Origin: Anaeromyces robustus
Lineage: Eukaryota; Neocallimastigomycota; Neocallimastigomycetes; Neocallimastigales; Neocallimastigaceae
Direction of reading: 5' to 3'
Length of the DNA stretch: 60,000 bases
Assembly (NCBI GenBank): GCA_002104895.1
Contig: MCFG01000008.1
Span: 65,001-125,000, forward strand
Shown: piece after piece, positions 29,350 through 42,700 of the stretch
Layout: the number at the start of each line of letters is the position of its first letter
Numbering within the stretch: position 1 is the first letter of the stretch
Made by a program: the position numbers and the translations under genes
Notes under the pieces: generated by a model
What the model was told of the DNA's origin: nothing
Seen by the model: only the letters and a program-made list of their open reading frames with translations
The model's database searches: none

Positions 29350-31544
29350 TATAAATAATATTATATAAATATATAAATATATAAATATATGAATATATGA
29401 ATATATGAATAGATCATATATTGTTAATTAAAAAAATAATTAATATCGAATAAATAAAATAAAATAAAATAAAATACATATAAAAAAAATAAATGATGAA
29501 TAATTACATAAACAACGATAAGCATTCTTAAAATCTAAAATAGATGAATGATATTGACCAAGTTTTATACAATTAAGACACCAATTCTAGTATAATAACA
29601 ATAAAAATAAAATTAATAATTTTTATCAATAATTTATTATTAATTCTATTGTTTGAATTAATATATAAATATATTTATTATCCAAATAAATTAAATTATT
29701 TATATTTACATAACGATCAATAGTTGAATGTCTTAATTCTCTATCCAAAGTCATTGCTGAGTATTTTGCTGCCTTATCATTCATATTCTTTGCTGAATAA
29801 ACTTGTGAAAGATAATAGATAGTTAATGTATGATAAGACTCAAAAGTTTCTATTCTTTTCTTTTCATCTTCTTCTTCTTCAAATGGATTTAAAATACTAT
29901 TATTTAAATTAATTTATATAAATTTTCAATAATAATAATTAATAATATTATTAAATCTATTATATATATGAAACTAATAAAAAAAAAAGTCAAAATATAA
30001 TATATCGTAATAATGAAAAAAAAAAAAAAATATAAATTATATATTACTCAATTGTCGGAATAGTATTTCTATTTAAATAATTATATTTTTCATATAATTT
30101 CTGTTATATGATAATATAAATTATATAAAAATAAAAATTGTAAGTATAATAATTAATACTAAAAATTAATATTTGTTCTTTCTTTTAAACATACAAAAGC
30201 TTCTTCAAAATATTTTTCAGATTTTGGTGTTAAAGTTTTATTTGTAAAATCACTTGATTAATTATATTTAATAATTTCATATATATAAATTATATTAAAT
30301 AATTACATTAAATTAATAATGAAATAATTAATTAATATTTATATTTATATTTATATTTATATTTATATTTATATTTATATATATAATACATTTATAATAA
30401 TAACATACTCCCAACTAAACCATAAAATTCCAAGTTGATTTAAAGCATTAATTAAATGAGCAACAAATTGAGGTTGTAATTCATATTGACGTAAAACAGA
30501 AACACTATTACATTTGATAAAAAGAAAATAAAATAAAATAATATAAGGTAATATAATATAATATAAAAATAATATAAATAAAATAATATAAAATAAAATA
30601 AAATTATTAACAATATATAAAAAAATTTATATATTTATATTATTGATAAATTATTTAAATTTGTTGTTTAATCAATTATTTTACCTAGCATTGAGATTTT
30701 TTTCTCCTGGTGATTCTTCATCAGTTTCAATATAATTTAAACCCAAATGATAATTAAATAATGCAAGAATTAATTCTTCAGTCTATTTAAGGTTTTAATG
30801 AAGAAATAAAAATAAATATTAATATTATATAACTATATATTGCTATTTTTTTATTTTCTTATTTTCTTATTTGGTTATTTTATGAAATTACTTCTTGTGG
30901 AACTTCTTCAGCACCGGTTCTTACTCTATGAATAAATTTTTCTTTCAAATCCAACTATTTTTGAAAAAAAATAAAATAAAATAAAATAAAAATTAAAAAA
31001 ATAAATATAAAAAATAAATAATAAATAATAAATAATAAATAATAAATAATAAATCATATCATAATATTAATAAAAATTATATCATATTTCTTGCTTCTTA
31101 ATAAATACCATAATTTCTCTAGCCTGCATGTATTATATTTATATATTAAAAAAACACCATTAAAATACATATATTCAATAAAAGTTTTTTTTATACTAGA
31201 ATTAAATATATAAATCAATTATATTATTACTTTATACTTGGATTGAAATGGGGCAGTAATTGGGTCTTCGGTTGCCCTTAATGTATTAATTTCTTTATAT
31301 TATTATATAATTATTGAAAATAAATTTTTACAATAAAATATTATATAAATAAGCATATATATACATATAAAAACAAAAACAATAAAAAATATTAAAAAAA
31401 ATATTTAAATTAGTATATTAATAAATAAATAATATAAAAATAAATGAATATAAATTTTTATTAACCTTTATAAATTTCTAAATATTCTTTTGAAGAAAAA
31501 AAGGTTGCAACACCTGGATATTCACGAATTATATATGAAGACAT
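27069..31544 (-). CDS. KIFBP: KIF-binding protein (KIFBP/KBP) homolog
   Basis: Nineteen exons from 31544 down to 27069 join with GT-AG borders and no frame break. They sum to 1857 nt, 618 aa, against 621 for human KBP. Exons include 31466-31544, 31231-31292, a 15-nt exon 31109-31123, 30892-30954, 30685-30782, 30409-30504, 29710-29896, 29131-29272, 28403-28501, 27893-28099, 27492-27740, 27313-27385 and 27069-27170. KBP is a TPR-like helical protein that binds kinesin motor domains and blocks microtubule binding. Matches recalled from human KBP: YKAREIMLDLK (human YSARALLEEVK), FNYHLGLNYIETDEESPGE (EFHLGVNHIDTEELSAGE), LGILW, and FYIFDGYVSDHVNINLE (FFQIDGYVTDHIEVVQD). An acidic run EEEEDEKKR follows the DILNPF segment. 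The start ATG follows no upstream coding. The gene is divergent from a lebercilin-like gene. Confidence 0.86.
28791..28834. repeat. 44-base A-run in a KIFBP intron
   Basis: Forty-four consecutive A residues lie in the intron between exons 12 and 13. An AAT run at 29297-29349 fills part of the intron between exons 10 and 11. On the transcribed strand the first would be a long U tract, far longer than a normal polypyrimidine tract. Confidence 0.9.
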
Positions 31545-31818
31545 TTTTTGCTAATATTATATAACTTTTTTATATCAATAGTTATTGATATATTAAATAA
31601 TTATTGAATAATGATTAATATCATAAATAAAATTAAAATATAATGAATATTAATTATGATAGTTTAAATTAAATATATAAATATTTGAATAAATATAAAA
31701 AAAATAATTTATTTTATCGAATGTTAAAGATGTTTATTTTATAATAATAAAATATATATATATGTTTATATTTAAATAGCTATATCATTATTGTTTACTG
31801 TTTATCAAATTATTTTTT

Positions 31819-31855
31819 ACATCCAAATTATTTATTAATTAAATAATTTGGATGT
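31819..31855. repeat. Perfect 15-bp hairpin
   Basis: ACATCCAAATTATTT at 31819-31833 and its exact reverse complement at 31841-31855 flank the 7-base loop ATTAATT. It lies about 275 bp upstream of the KIFBP start codon. Confidence 0.85.
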
Positions 31856-32450
31856 TTTCCTACTTCTCAACTTTATTTATATATTAAAATATTTCCAAAA
31901 ATATAGAGATTATAATTTTACTTAATTATTTCATATTTTTATACAAAAACATAATAAAAAAAAAATTACATTTTATAATATAACTTATCATTAAAGTAAG
32001 ATTTTCCTTTAAATTACTAAATTGGTAAAGATAAATAGTTTTAATAGTTATTTCTTAAGGAATTTGTGTTATTGATTATCTTTTTGTTTTGCTTGGTTTT
32101 ATATTCTTTATATATATATATATTTACTTTTTTTTATTTTATTAAATTATTATTTTTGTTTGTTTGTTTTTTATTATTTTTTTATTATTTGTATTATAAT
32201 TGTTTTTATTTTAATAATAATATTAATAAATTAAACAATTATTGTTTATTCAAAAATATACTTTAAATAAATAAAATTTTATAATATAAATAAAATAATA
32301 ATTATATATATTATAAAATAATTTTATTGTTAATGTGATTCCTTAAAAAAAAAAATAAAAACTTTTCTCTTTCCTAATAATGAATGAATTATTAATTTTT
32401 CTTTCTTGTATAAAAAAAAAGAAGTTTTATTTTTATTATTTTTATTTTAA

Positions 32451-32481
<31 letters not shown>

Positions 32482-33068
32482 GTTTTGAATATAATTAGTG
32501 AAAAATCTTCAAAAAACGTTTTTTTTTAATTATATTAAATATATTAATTTTATATTGACTCAATACTATTAATATCATTTATAATATATTAAAATATAAT
32601 TAAATTTATAGTAATCATGAACTTTAATAATATTAATATATTTGATATTAGTTAAAATGATTATTGATATAAACTGGAAATTTTATTTTATTTTATATTT
32701 ATTCTTAGTTTATTTCATTTTTCATTTTATTTCATTTTATTTCATTTTATTTCATTTTATTTAATTTTATATTATATTATTTTATCTTTTTTTATTTTAT
32801 TTTATACTAATTATTAATGAAAAATAATCTTAAGTCATTATTAATTGTTTTTCTTCTAATTTTTCATTTCGATATAAATAATAATAAAAAAAAGCGGTAA
32901 TAAGAAAATAAATATATTGTATATATTAATTCTCCAATAGTAAACATTATTACCATAATGATTATTACCTTTTATATACCTTTTATAAAATATAAACAAT
33001 TACATATAATATAATAATAATATTTATAATTATATTTATATATATATATATATTATTTATTTATAATT

Positions 33069-33078
33069 ATATATATAT

Positions 33079-33137
<59 letters not shown>

Positions 33138-33230
33138 TTAATTTATTTATTTATTTATTTATATTATTTATTTATTTATTTATTTATTCATTCATTTACA
33201 TATTATTTTTTTATTTATTTATTTATTAAT
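33069..33230. repeat. TTTA microsatellite
   Basis: Long TTTA tetranucleotide array with a few interruptions. A related AAAT-rich array at about 33500-33705 has a longer unit: the AATGAATAAA-containing block recurs 73 bp apart (33508 and 33581). Confidence 0.9.
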
Positions 33231-33663
33231 TTTCATATACTCAATTTTCATTTTTTATGTGGCTCTTTTATTATTATATTCTTCCTTTTATATTAATGTT
33301 TATTCCATAATATAATATTATTATAATACTTTTATATATAGAATTGAGTTGAATGTTACATTTTACAAAATATTAATATATTTGTTAATTTAAAAAAAAT
33401 TATTAAAAATATAAAATATATATTGTAATATAATTAATATACAGAGAATTTTATTTATATTATTTAAACGGATATTTAGAATAAACAAATATATTGAAAT
33501 AAATAAAAATGAATAAATAAATAAATAAATAAATATTAAATAAATAGATAAATAAATAAATATATAAATAAATAAATAAAAATGAATAAATAAATAAATA
33601 AATATTAAATAAATAGATAAATAAATAAATATTAAATAAATAAATAATAAATAATAAATAATA

Positions 33664-33704
<41 letters not shown>

Positions 33705-34567
33705 CAATTAATTTATAATTAATTAATTTAGATATAGATTTTTTATTATGATTTTTCTTTTAATTATGAAATGTAAAGTTGTACAAATTTTTAATTAAAT
33801 TTGCGGCTGTTATTTATAAAAGTATTAACAAAAATGATAAAAAAACAAAAAATATTAATATTTAAAAATTACTTATTTTCATTTCATATATTATTTCATT
33901 TTTTATTTTATTATAAAATAATGAATAATGAATATTAATTTAAATTATAATTTTTAAGACTATTATTCCTTTTATTTATTTTTACATAATAATCTTTCAT
34001 TTACTAAAAGCTATATACTTTGAACATATAGAAATCTTTTTTCAAAAAAAAAAAAAAAAAAAATTTAAAAATTTAAAGTTTTCTTAAAGGGTTAAATTAA
34101 TATATATTTATGATAGAATTCAAAATTTTTACATTTTAAAACGATTTAAAAATTTTTATATTTAATAAAGAGTTTAAAAGTTTAAATTTTAAATAATAGA
34201 AAAATTTTTTATACATAAAAATTATATTTTAAATAAATAAAAGTTTAAGAATTATTCTTAACTTTATATTTGAATTTATGAAAGTTTCAATTTTTTATAA
34301 AAAAAATTTTTTATAATTAATTATATTCATATTTCTTATTTTTTATATAGGAAAAATATAAACTTTTTCATTTAACAATATATATATATATGTAATTATT
34401 AATTTTTTTAAAAACATAAATTTTGTAAAATAAAATTTTTTTTTTTTTTTTTTTTACAAAAAATATCTATAAAAACCTATATTAATAAATGCTTTAATTT
34501 TTATAGAATAAGTATTCCAGATATATCTTAAAAAGATTTTTTTTTCATTAATAGACCTTTTTTTACT

Positions 34568-37500
34568 ATGCTTTCATCAAACTCAAAAGCTAATAATGGA
34601 CAATTAAATTCCATTAAACACAAAAAAGGTGAATTAACTAAAAAAATCACAGCTACAACTAAAGAAATTAGAGCAACAACAAAAAATAGCGTAAACGGTA
34701 AACTCATAACAATGATTTTTTTTTTTATTATTAATATATAATATATATTAAACATTTTAAATTTTTTAATTAAAAAAAGTAATATATTTTTATTAATAAA
34801 AAAAAGTATTAATTAACAACATATTTTTAATTAATTAATTTGTTAATATTTTTAATAGAGGATAATACTAATGAGAATAAAAAAAATTTAAAAACAAAGA
34901 GAAAATCAATTCAAAATCTCAAACTGAAAGAAGTTATTAGTTTAAATAATTTGAAAATTAATAAAAAAAGTTTGACTGATTTGAATATACAAAAAATAAA
35001 AGAATTAAAGAAAGATAAAGCATTTTTGGTTAATGTATATCTCTAATATATAATTACATTTGTTATAATATTATATATATACATTATGTTATTTTTTATT
35101 AAATTGTATAATCAAAATAATATTAATATAACAATAATAACAGGTTCAAAAAGCTCAAGATTTAACAATAAAAAATACAAACAAATTATTAAAAAAATAT
35201 CCCGAAACTATATTAAAATTAAATGAAGAAATAAAAGCATTAAAAGTAATTAAATAGTATTTTTTATGTTCTTATATATTAAAATTTTATCTTTTTTTTT
35301 CAAACTTTAAAATTTTTATTATATTATTTTATTAATCAAGACACATTTATAAAATGTGTATATATTATATATATTCCTATTAAAATTTAATCTTTTTTTT
35401 CAAAAACTTTAAAAATTTTATTTATACTATAATAATTAATATTATTATCCATTTAAAGGCACAAAATAAAATATATAAAAAAAGAATTGAGGTTATTAAT
35501 AATACTTTAGAATTTAAAAATGAAAATAAGAGAAAAAAGAAGGAAAATGTAATTCGCTTTGGAAAAAATGAATTAATTGAAAAAAGGGAAAATTTAATGG
35601 TTGAAATAGATGATTTAAAAACAGAACTCCAAGAAAAAAATTATGAAATTGATGTAATTATTTTTTTTTTCTTCATTTTTTAATTTATTTATTTCTTTAT
35701 TTGAATATATTATAATTTATTTTAATATATTTACATATATACATATAAATATCGATAAAAATATATATATTTAATAAATATTTATTTATATATAAAACAG
35801 AAAATACTTGCAAAAAATAAAGAAGATAATTATAAAAATAATGAAAAAATTGAAAAAATAAAAGAAGAAACAAATTATTATGAAACTATAAAATATAATA
35901 ATGAAAATGAAAAATTAAAAGAAAATGTTATGGTAATAATTTTAATATAAATTTATTAATTTTTTTTATATTAAAGAATTCTTATATAATAAATAAATAT
36001 TATTAATAATATTTATAATACTATTTTTTTTTATTAGGAATTAAACCAAGAATTAGAAAAAAGAAATAATGAATTAATTCAAAAAAATAAAGATATTGAA
36101 GAAAAAGATCAACTAATTAAAGAATTAAAACAAAAAATATATCATGCAAACATGAAGAGTTTTAATATTAATAAATATAATGAAACTGATTCAACTACCG
36201 AAAAAACTCAAAAAGATGATAAATCCAAATTTTTAAATAGAAATATAAAATCTCAAAGTTCAAATTCATTATATATTAGAAATAACATTAATAATAATTT
36301 AGAACCTGAAGCGTTTTCAATTCATCATGGAAAAGTTGTTAAACCACCTATGGAAAGAAAAACTATGTTAACAAGTATTAGTCAATCTTCTTTACAAATT
36401 CCTGAATATATTCAAAGTTATTCTCTTAATAAAAAAACAAGAAATAAAGATGACGCAGTTAAACATATTAAAAATGTTGCTCATTCAATAAATAAATATA
36501 AATATTTATATCATTATAATACAAAAAATAATGATAATAATAATGATAATAATGAAATAAATCAAGCTAATACTTCCTCATTACCTTCTCTTCATGTTAA
36601 GAATTCTAAAAAGAAAGATAAAATAAGTATTATTAAAGAAATTGAAAAGAAACAAAGTCTTAAAAATATGAGTATAACAGAAGAAGATAATTTAGATTTA
36701 AATAAAGTTACTAAAAATCCATTGATTAATAAATTACCACCATTAAATAAAAATTCTTTATCAAATGATTTTGAAGAAATAACTAGTATAAATAATAATG
36801 AAAATGAAAATAATCAAAAAATAAATGATAATGAAAGTACAGTTCAAAAAGAAACTGACAATTCTGAAAATATAAAAGACGTTGAAAAAGGTATAAATTT
36901 TTTTATAATTATAATATAATAATTTTTGTATTTCCTCTATCAATCATATTTATAATTAAATAAAAAATTACTTAATATTTAAAATATATAAAAAAATAAT
37001 TTAGAAGTAAAAGATAGTAAAAATGAGGATAATAATAATAATAAAATTGAGCAAAATAATGAAAGTAATAATGATAAATTAAGTGAAGAATCAGAAAGAA
37101 TTAAAGAATTAAATGAAAAAATAACTACTGAAGAATCTAAAGAAATTGAAAAATCAAATGATGAAATAAATAATGAAGAAAATAAGGAAATTGAAAAATC
37201 GAATGATGAAATAAATAGTAAAGAATCTGAAGAAGTTGAAAAATCAAATGAAAAAATAACTACTGAAGAATCTGAAGAAATTGAAAAATCAAATGATGTA
37301 ATAAATAATGAAGAAAATAAGGAAATTGAAAAATCGAATGATGAAATAAATAGTAAAGAATCTGAAGAAGTTGAAAAATCAAATGAAAAAATAAATAATG
37401 AAGAGTATGAAGAAATTGAAAAAGCGAATGATGTAATAAATAATGAAGACGATAAAGAAGTTGAAAAATCAAATGAAAAAATAAATAACGATGAATCTGA

Positions 37501-38278
37501 AGAAATTGAAAAATCAAATGATGGAATAAATAATGAAAAGGATGAAAAAATTGAAAAAGCGAATGATGAAATAAATAATGAAGACGATAAAGAAGTTGAA
37601 AAATCAAATGGTGAAATAAATAATGAAGTATCTGAAGAAGTTGAAAAATCAAATGAAAGAATAAGTACTGAAGAATCTGAAGAAGTTGAAAAATCAAATG
37701 AAAGAATAAATAATGAAGAATCTGAAGAAGTTGAAAAATCAAATGATGAAATAAATAATGAAGAATCTGAAGAAGTTGAAAAATCAAATGAAAGAATAAG
37801 TACTGAAGAATCTGAAGAAGTCGAAAAATCAAATGAAAGGATAAGTACTGAAGAATCTGAAGAAATCGAAAAATCAAATGAAAGGATAAGTACTGAAGAA
37901 TCTGAAGAAGTCGAAAAATCAAATGAAAGGATAAGTACTGAAGAATCTGAAGAAGTTGAAAAATCAAATGAAAGGATAAGTACTGAAGAATCTGAAGAAA
38001 TCGAAAAATCAAATGAAAGAATAAGTACTGAAGAATCTGAAGAAGTTGAAAAATCAAATGAAAGAATAAGTACTGAAGAATCTGAAGAAGTCGAAAAATC
38101 AAATGAAAGAATAAGTACTGAAGAATCTGAAGAAGTTGAAAAATCAAATGAAAGAATAAGTACTGAAGAATCTGAAGAAGTTGAAAAATCAAATGATGAA
38201 ATAAATAATGAAGAATCTGAAGAAGTTGAAAAGTCAAATGATGAAATAAGTAATGAAGAAGCTGAATCAAATGAATAA
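34568..38278 (+). CDS. Lebercilin (LCA5)-like coiled-coil protein with acidic tail repeat
   Basis: Seven exons join in frame: 34568-34697, 34859-35034, 35144-35245, 35459-35653, 35801-35932, 36038-36890 and 37005-38278, giving 953 aa. Residues about 75-290 are a long coiled coil. Its start, LNIQKIKELKKDK followed by LLKKYPETILKLNEEIKALK, resembles the lebercilin domain (LLKIKELRNE, then KYENSQNNLPQIM and NEVKNLR). Lebercilin acts at the ciliary axoneme and in intraflagellar transport in animals. The middle is Asn/Lys/Ser-rich. The last 370 or so residues are an acidic 15-residue tandem repeat, consensus EEVEKSNERISTEES. Exon 1 has two possible donors (34691 and 34698); the second keeps the frame with the first AG acceptor. 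A hydrophobic frame on the opposite strand at 34528-34755 is the antisense of exon 1. Family assignment is from memory and coiled coils mislead easily. Confidence 0.55.
37081..38260 (+). repeat. 45-bp coding minisatellite
   Basis: About 25 head-to-tail 45-bp units encode the 15-residue repeat EEVEKSNERISTEES and variants (EEIEKSNDEINNEEN and others). Units at about 37640-38160 are nearly identical, often differing only at synonymous sites. Units before 37640 are more divergent and show a two-unit super-repeat. Length is always a multiple of 45, so the frame is kept. Confidence 0.93.
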
Positions 38279-39733
38279 ATAATAATTATTAATAATAATT
38301 GATCTATTGAATCTTATCAGTAATAAAAACATAATATATAAATTAATATAATGATAATTAATTTATACATATTTTAAATTCATTTCTATTATAAATGTAT
38401 ATTTTTGTTTTAATTATTTTCTTTATTTATCATGCAAAAAATTTTTATATTTCAATTATTAGTACTTCAAATTATTCTACATTGCAAATTTTTATTTCAA
38501 TTATTAGTATTTCAATTAATTTTCATTATAATTTATATATATCAATAATTTTCAGTTATATTTCTATTAATTTCTAAGTTTCAATTAATTTAAAAACAAC
38601 TTAATATTTCAAATTATTTTATGTAACATTTTTTTTTTAATTTATTCAAATAATCAAATAAACGAAATTTATTTAACTAAATATACAGTACAATGAATTT
38701 TTGATTATTATTCTTTTTCTCAATATATGAAATCTTATAATTAATAACAAATTTCAATAATTGTTGAATATTTATGTTATATATATAATATATATATATC
38801 ATAATAACAATTCTACATTTAAAAATATATTAAATCATTTATAAAATTAAAATTTATTTTTGTGTAATATATTCTATTATTTATATATATATATATATTT
38901 ATTTATTTATTTATTTATTTACTTATCTATCTATTTATTTATTTATTTATTTCTGTTGAGAATTTTGTATCAGTTATTTGCTATTATGACTAGTAATAGT
39001 AGTAATAATAGTAATTATAATTCCAATTCTTATTATAATGTTAATATTTAGTCAGTAACTTTATGTTGTTAAGATTATTATATTTAAAAGTCCCACTTTT
39101 GGTACGTACAGTCTTACTGTTAATAATTATATATGGTAATTATTCAATCTTTAATGTAATGATGATATAATACAGTAGACAAGCCAGTAAGTTAAACGTT
39201 TTTCTAATAATAATAACTTTCCTATATACATTATATCTTATAAAATAATCAATTTAATTCTATTTAAGTTACATATCGTTTATTAGATTTTATTTTTTTT
39301 TTTGTACTTTTATTTATTTTATATATGTATTTTATTTCTTAAATTATATTAATAAATAAAGTTAAATATATCACCATAAAAAAAAATAAAACTATTCATT
39401 TATTTATTCAGTTAATTTTATATTAACACTTCATAATTTAAAAAGTTTTAATAATCCATTATTTTATTATTTATATTAATTATACTTTTATTTATCTTTT
39501 AATAAAGAAGAAAAATTAAGAAATACATATCATAATTATATATAATTTTATTTAAATAATTAAATTATTTTTTAATAGCATAATATCTTGTTAAGATTAA
39601 ATGATTTTATAAAATTTATATATTTTAATATATGAAATATATGATTACAATATATAAGTTTTATTATTATATTAAATTTTCATTATAAAAAAAAAGGAAG
39701 AAAAATAATTATTTATGCAAATATTCACTAATT
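38279..39733. other. Intergenic between convergent genes
   Basis: No gene supported. It holds a degenerate direct repeat of TTTCAATTATTAGTA near 38451-38515, TTTA runs at about 38898-38950, and a slightly more G/C-rich stretch at 39050-39200 with small palindromes (for example around TACAGTCTTACTGTTA). That stretch could be an element remnant. Confidence 0.5.
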
Positions 39734-42700
39734 TTAATAACAACTCCAATATCTAGTTCTTTCTTCATAATCTTTTAAGTTATTTTCTTCATTATTCCAT
39801 CTTCTTTTAGCATCACTCTTCGAGAATGAATAGTTATTATTTTCATTTAATTCCTCTACATTACTTACACTTTCAGTATCATCTATATAGTTTCTTCTAT
39901 TTTTAGAAGATCCAATAATTGATTTTTCAAGTTCCTTAATTCTTTTTTCAAATTGGTTTTCCATTTGTTGCTTTTTCCTATCATTAACAGTCTTCTTATA
40001 AATTTGACCTTCTAAAGCTTTTTCTAATAATTTAATTCTCTTTTCATATTCATAATTATTATTTTCATTTGGATTATTATTCAAGTTATACATTTTATTA
40101 TTGTTTTCATTAGAAAGATTTTCTTTTAATGATTTAACTTGTTCTTGAAGTTTTTGACTTAAACCATTATTCTTGTGATCAATAATATTTTCAAGTTTTT
40201 TGAATTTTTTATCAATCACTACATTAACGAATTCATTAATATTTTCATTTTGATTATTTAGTTTTCTTTCTAATTTAGATGAAGTACTATTCATTTCATT
40301 AGTCTTAGACTTAATATCATTAATTTGTTTTTCAAGATCATCAAACTTATTTTCAATATTCATTTGATTAATATTCTTAATAATCTTTTCTAATGAATTT
40401 AATTTACTATAATTATTATTACTTTCTTTTTCAACAAGATAATCATTCATTTTTTGTTCAATATCAATAACCTTTTTGTCATTTTCATTGATATTTTGTT
40501 TAACTTTTTGTTTCAATTCATTGAAGTTTTGTTCAAGTTTTTGTAATTTTTCAGTAGCGTCAGCTAAGTCATCATTCTTTTCTTTATTATTACTCATTTG
40601 TTCAATCATATCTTGAACCTTACTTTGGTTCTTAGCCATAGTATCATTAACGGAAGTTATTTTCTTTTCAAATTCAGCCATCTTGGCCTTATCCTTTCCT
40701 TGTTTAGATTCAATTGTTCCAACTTGTCCTTTAAGTGTTTCAATAGTTTCTAAAATACCTTCAATTTCATTAAGATTTTGTGTTTGAATTTCTATATTCT
40801 TCATCTTATTACTAATTTCCTTTAATTTATTAGTATTGTTAGAAATATTTTGTTCTTGATTAGAAATTTCATTCATAGCATTGTCAATCTTTGTACGGTC
40901 ATTTTTACATGTATTTTCAATACCGCTGATTCTTGAGTTAATATTTTCCATAGAATTTTGGAATTCCAGGAACTTATTATTGATCTGTTCAGAGTTTCCA
41001 ATTCTAGAAGTAATATCACTAATCATCTTATTATTATCATTAATTTTATTTTCGGTAGATGATATTTTTATAGACATATTGTTCATATCATCCATTAATT
41101 TATCAACATTCTTTTCATTATTATCTAATTTAGTGGAAAGTGATTTTATTTTAGTAGTACTATCACTAATTGAATTTTCAGTTTCGTCGATTTTAGATAA
41201 TACTTCATTAAGCTTCTTCTTTGTTTCTTGATGTTTATTATTGCTTGATTGTTCATTTTCTTTGACTAATTTTTCATTAATGTCAATAAGAGTAGCTTGT
41301 TCCTTTAATGTATTTTCATTGTTGGTAACACGTGTATTTAATGAACTTAATTTACCACTGTATTCATTGATAGACTTTTCATTTTCTACTAATCTGGCAT
41401 TAATATTATCACATCTATTATTGAATTTAGCATTTTCATTAGTGTTATTTTCTAATTTAATATTAATATCATTAATTGAGCTTTGTAAATTCTGCAATTT
41501 AGCATTTGTTTCTTCCTTATTAATCATTTCTGAACTTATTGCACTGAGTTTCTTACTGTTATCAGTAGTACTGCTTTCAATTGTTGAAATTCTGGAATAA
41601 ATATTGTTTAATTTGTCATCATTTTCATTCATACGAGTAAATATGTTATTGAATTTATTATTATGTTCATCAACATTTAATTCTACTTTCACCATTCTTT
41701 GATATACATTGTTAAACTTATCATTATTATCATTTACTGTAATTTCAGTATTAACCATTCTGGTGTAAACATTATTGAATTTTTCATTATGCTCATTAAT
41801 AGCATCATCAATATTTCCTAATTTTGAGTTAACATTCTTTAATTTGTTGTCAACTTCTGTTAAAGCATCTGTATTTTCTTGTTCATCTTTCTTTTCGATA
41901 TTCTTAAGACGATTAAGAACACCATTAAACTTATCATCATATTCGTTAATAGAATTTTCAGTATTTCTAAGTCTATTATTTATACTATCTATCTTGTTAT
42001 TGTGTTCATTAATAGAACTTTCAGTATTAGTTAATCTAGTATATATTTCATCAACATTGCTTTGTAATCCTTGAACCTTGTTCTTTTCATTTTCATACTT
42101 TGTATTATTCATGTTATATAATTCATTTATACACTTAGTATTTTCATCTATAGCATTTTCATCAGTATTTAATTTCATTACTAACTTATTAACATTTTCT
42201 AAAACATCCTTTATGTTATTTTCATTCTTAGTATTTTCTTCGTCTCTCAAAGTATTTATTTCATTAATAGATTTTTCACTATTTTCAAGTCTTGTTGTTA
42301 AATCACTAACCTTTGTTTCAAGTTCATTAATCTTAACTTTATTTTCTTCATCGTTATTTGTATCACTGGTCATAGTTTTACTTTCCTTAAGTTTAAGTTC
42401 GACTTCTCCAATTTTCTTGTTCATTTCAACAATACTGTATTGAACGTCTTGGATTTTATTATTATTAATTTCTTCATTATCATCAATTTTGGAGTATATA
42501 TCTTCAATCTTATTAGTATTTTCACTAGAAGAATTTTCAGTATCAGATAATCTTGAATATATTTCCCTAATATCTTGAAGTTTGTTATTATTAGATTCTT
42601 CACTTTCCTTAAGTTTTACCATAATATTATTAATACTCTTATCTTGGTTAGAAAGTGAATTTTCGTTATTAACAACTCTTGTGAATATTTCATTAATATT

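Larger units (their letters stand above)
31545..34567. other. Divergent upstream region of KIFBP and the lebercilin-like gene
   Basis: About 3 kb hold no gene I can support. Contents: a 15-bp perfect hairpin at 31819-31855, a T-run near 32453-32477, TTTCATTTTA repeats at 32711-32770, TTTA arrays at about 33069-33230, and a 73-bp higher-order AAAT repeat at about 33500-33705. The Ile/Leu/Tyr-rich frame at 33390-33707 is the AAAT repeat read backwards. Confidence 0.6.

Noticed and set aside
33390-33707. Ile/Tyr/Leu-rich frame like a membrane protein
   Set aside because: Translation of AAAT repeats in reverse.
34528-34755. Small minus-strand frame resembling a one-pass membrane protein
   Set aside because: It is antisense to exon 1 of the lebercilin-like gene. 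The plus-strand reading joins in frame to the next exon with a good donor, which explains the composition.
37260-38270. Minus-strand 336-residue Leu/Phe/His repeat frame
   Set aside because: It is the reverse reading of the 45-bp minisatellite in the plus-strand gene.
39050-39200. Possible tRNA or small RNA gene in a G/C-richer stretch
   Set aside because: No cloverleaf, no tRNA box A/B motifs, and only short chance palindromes.
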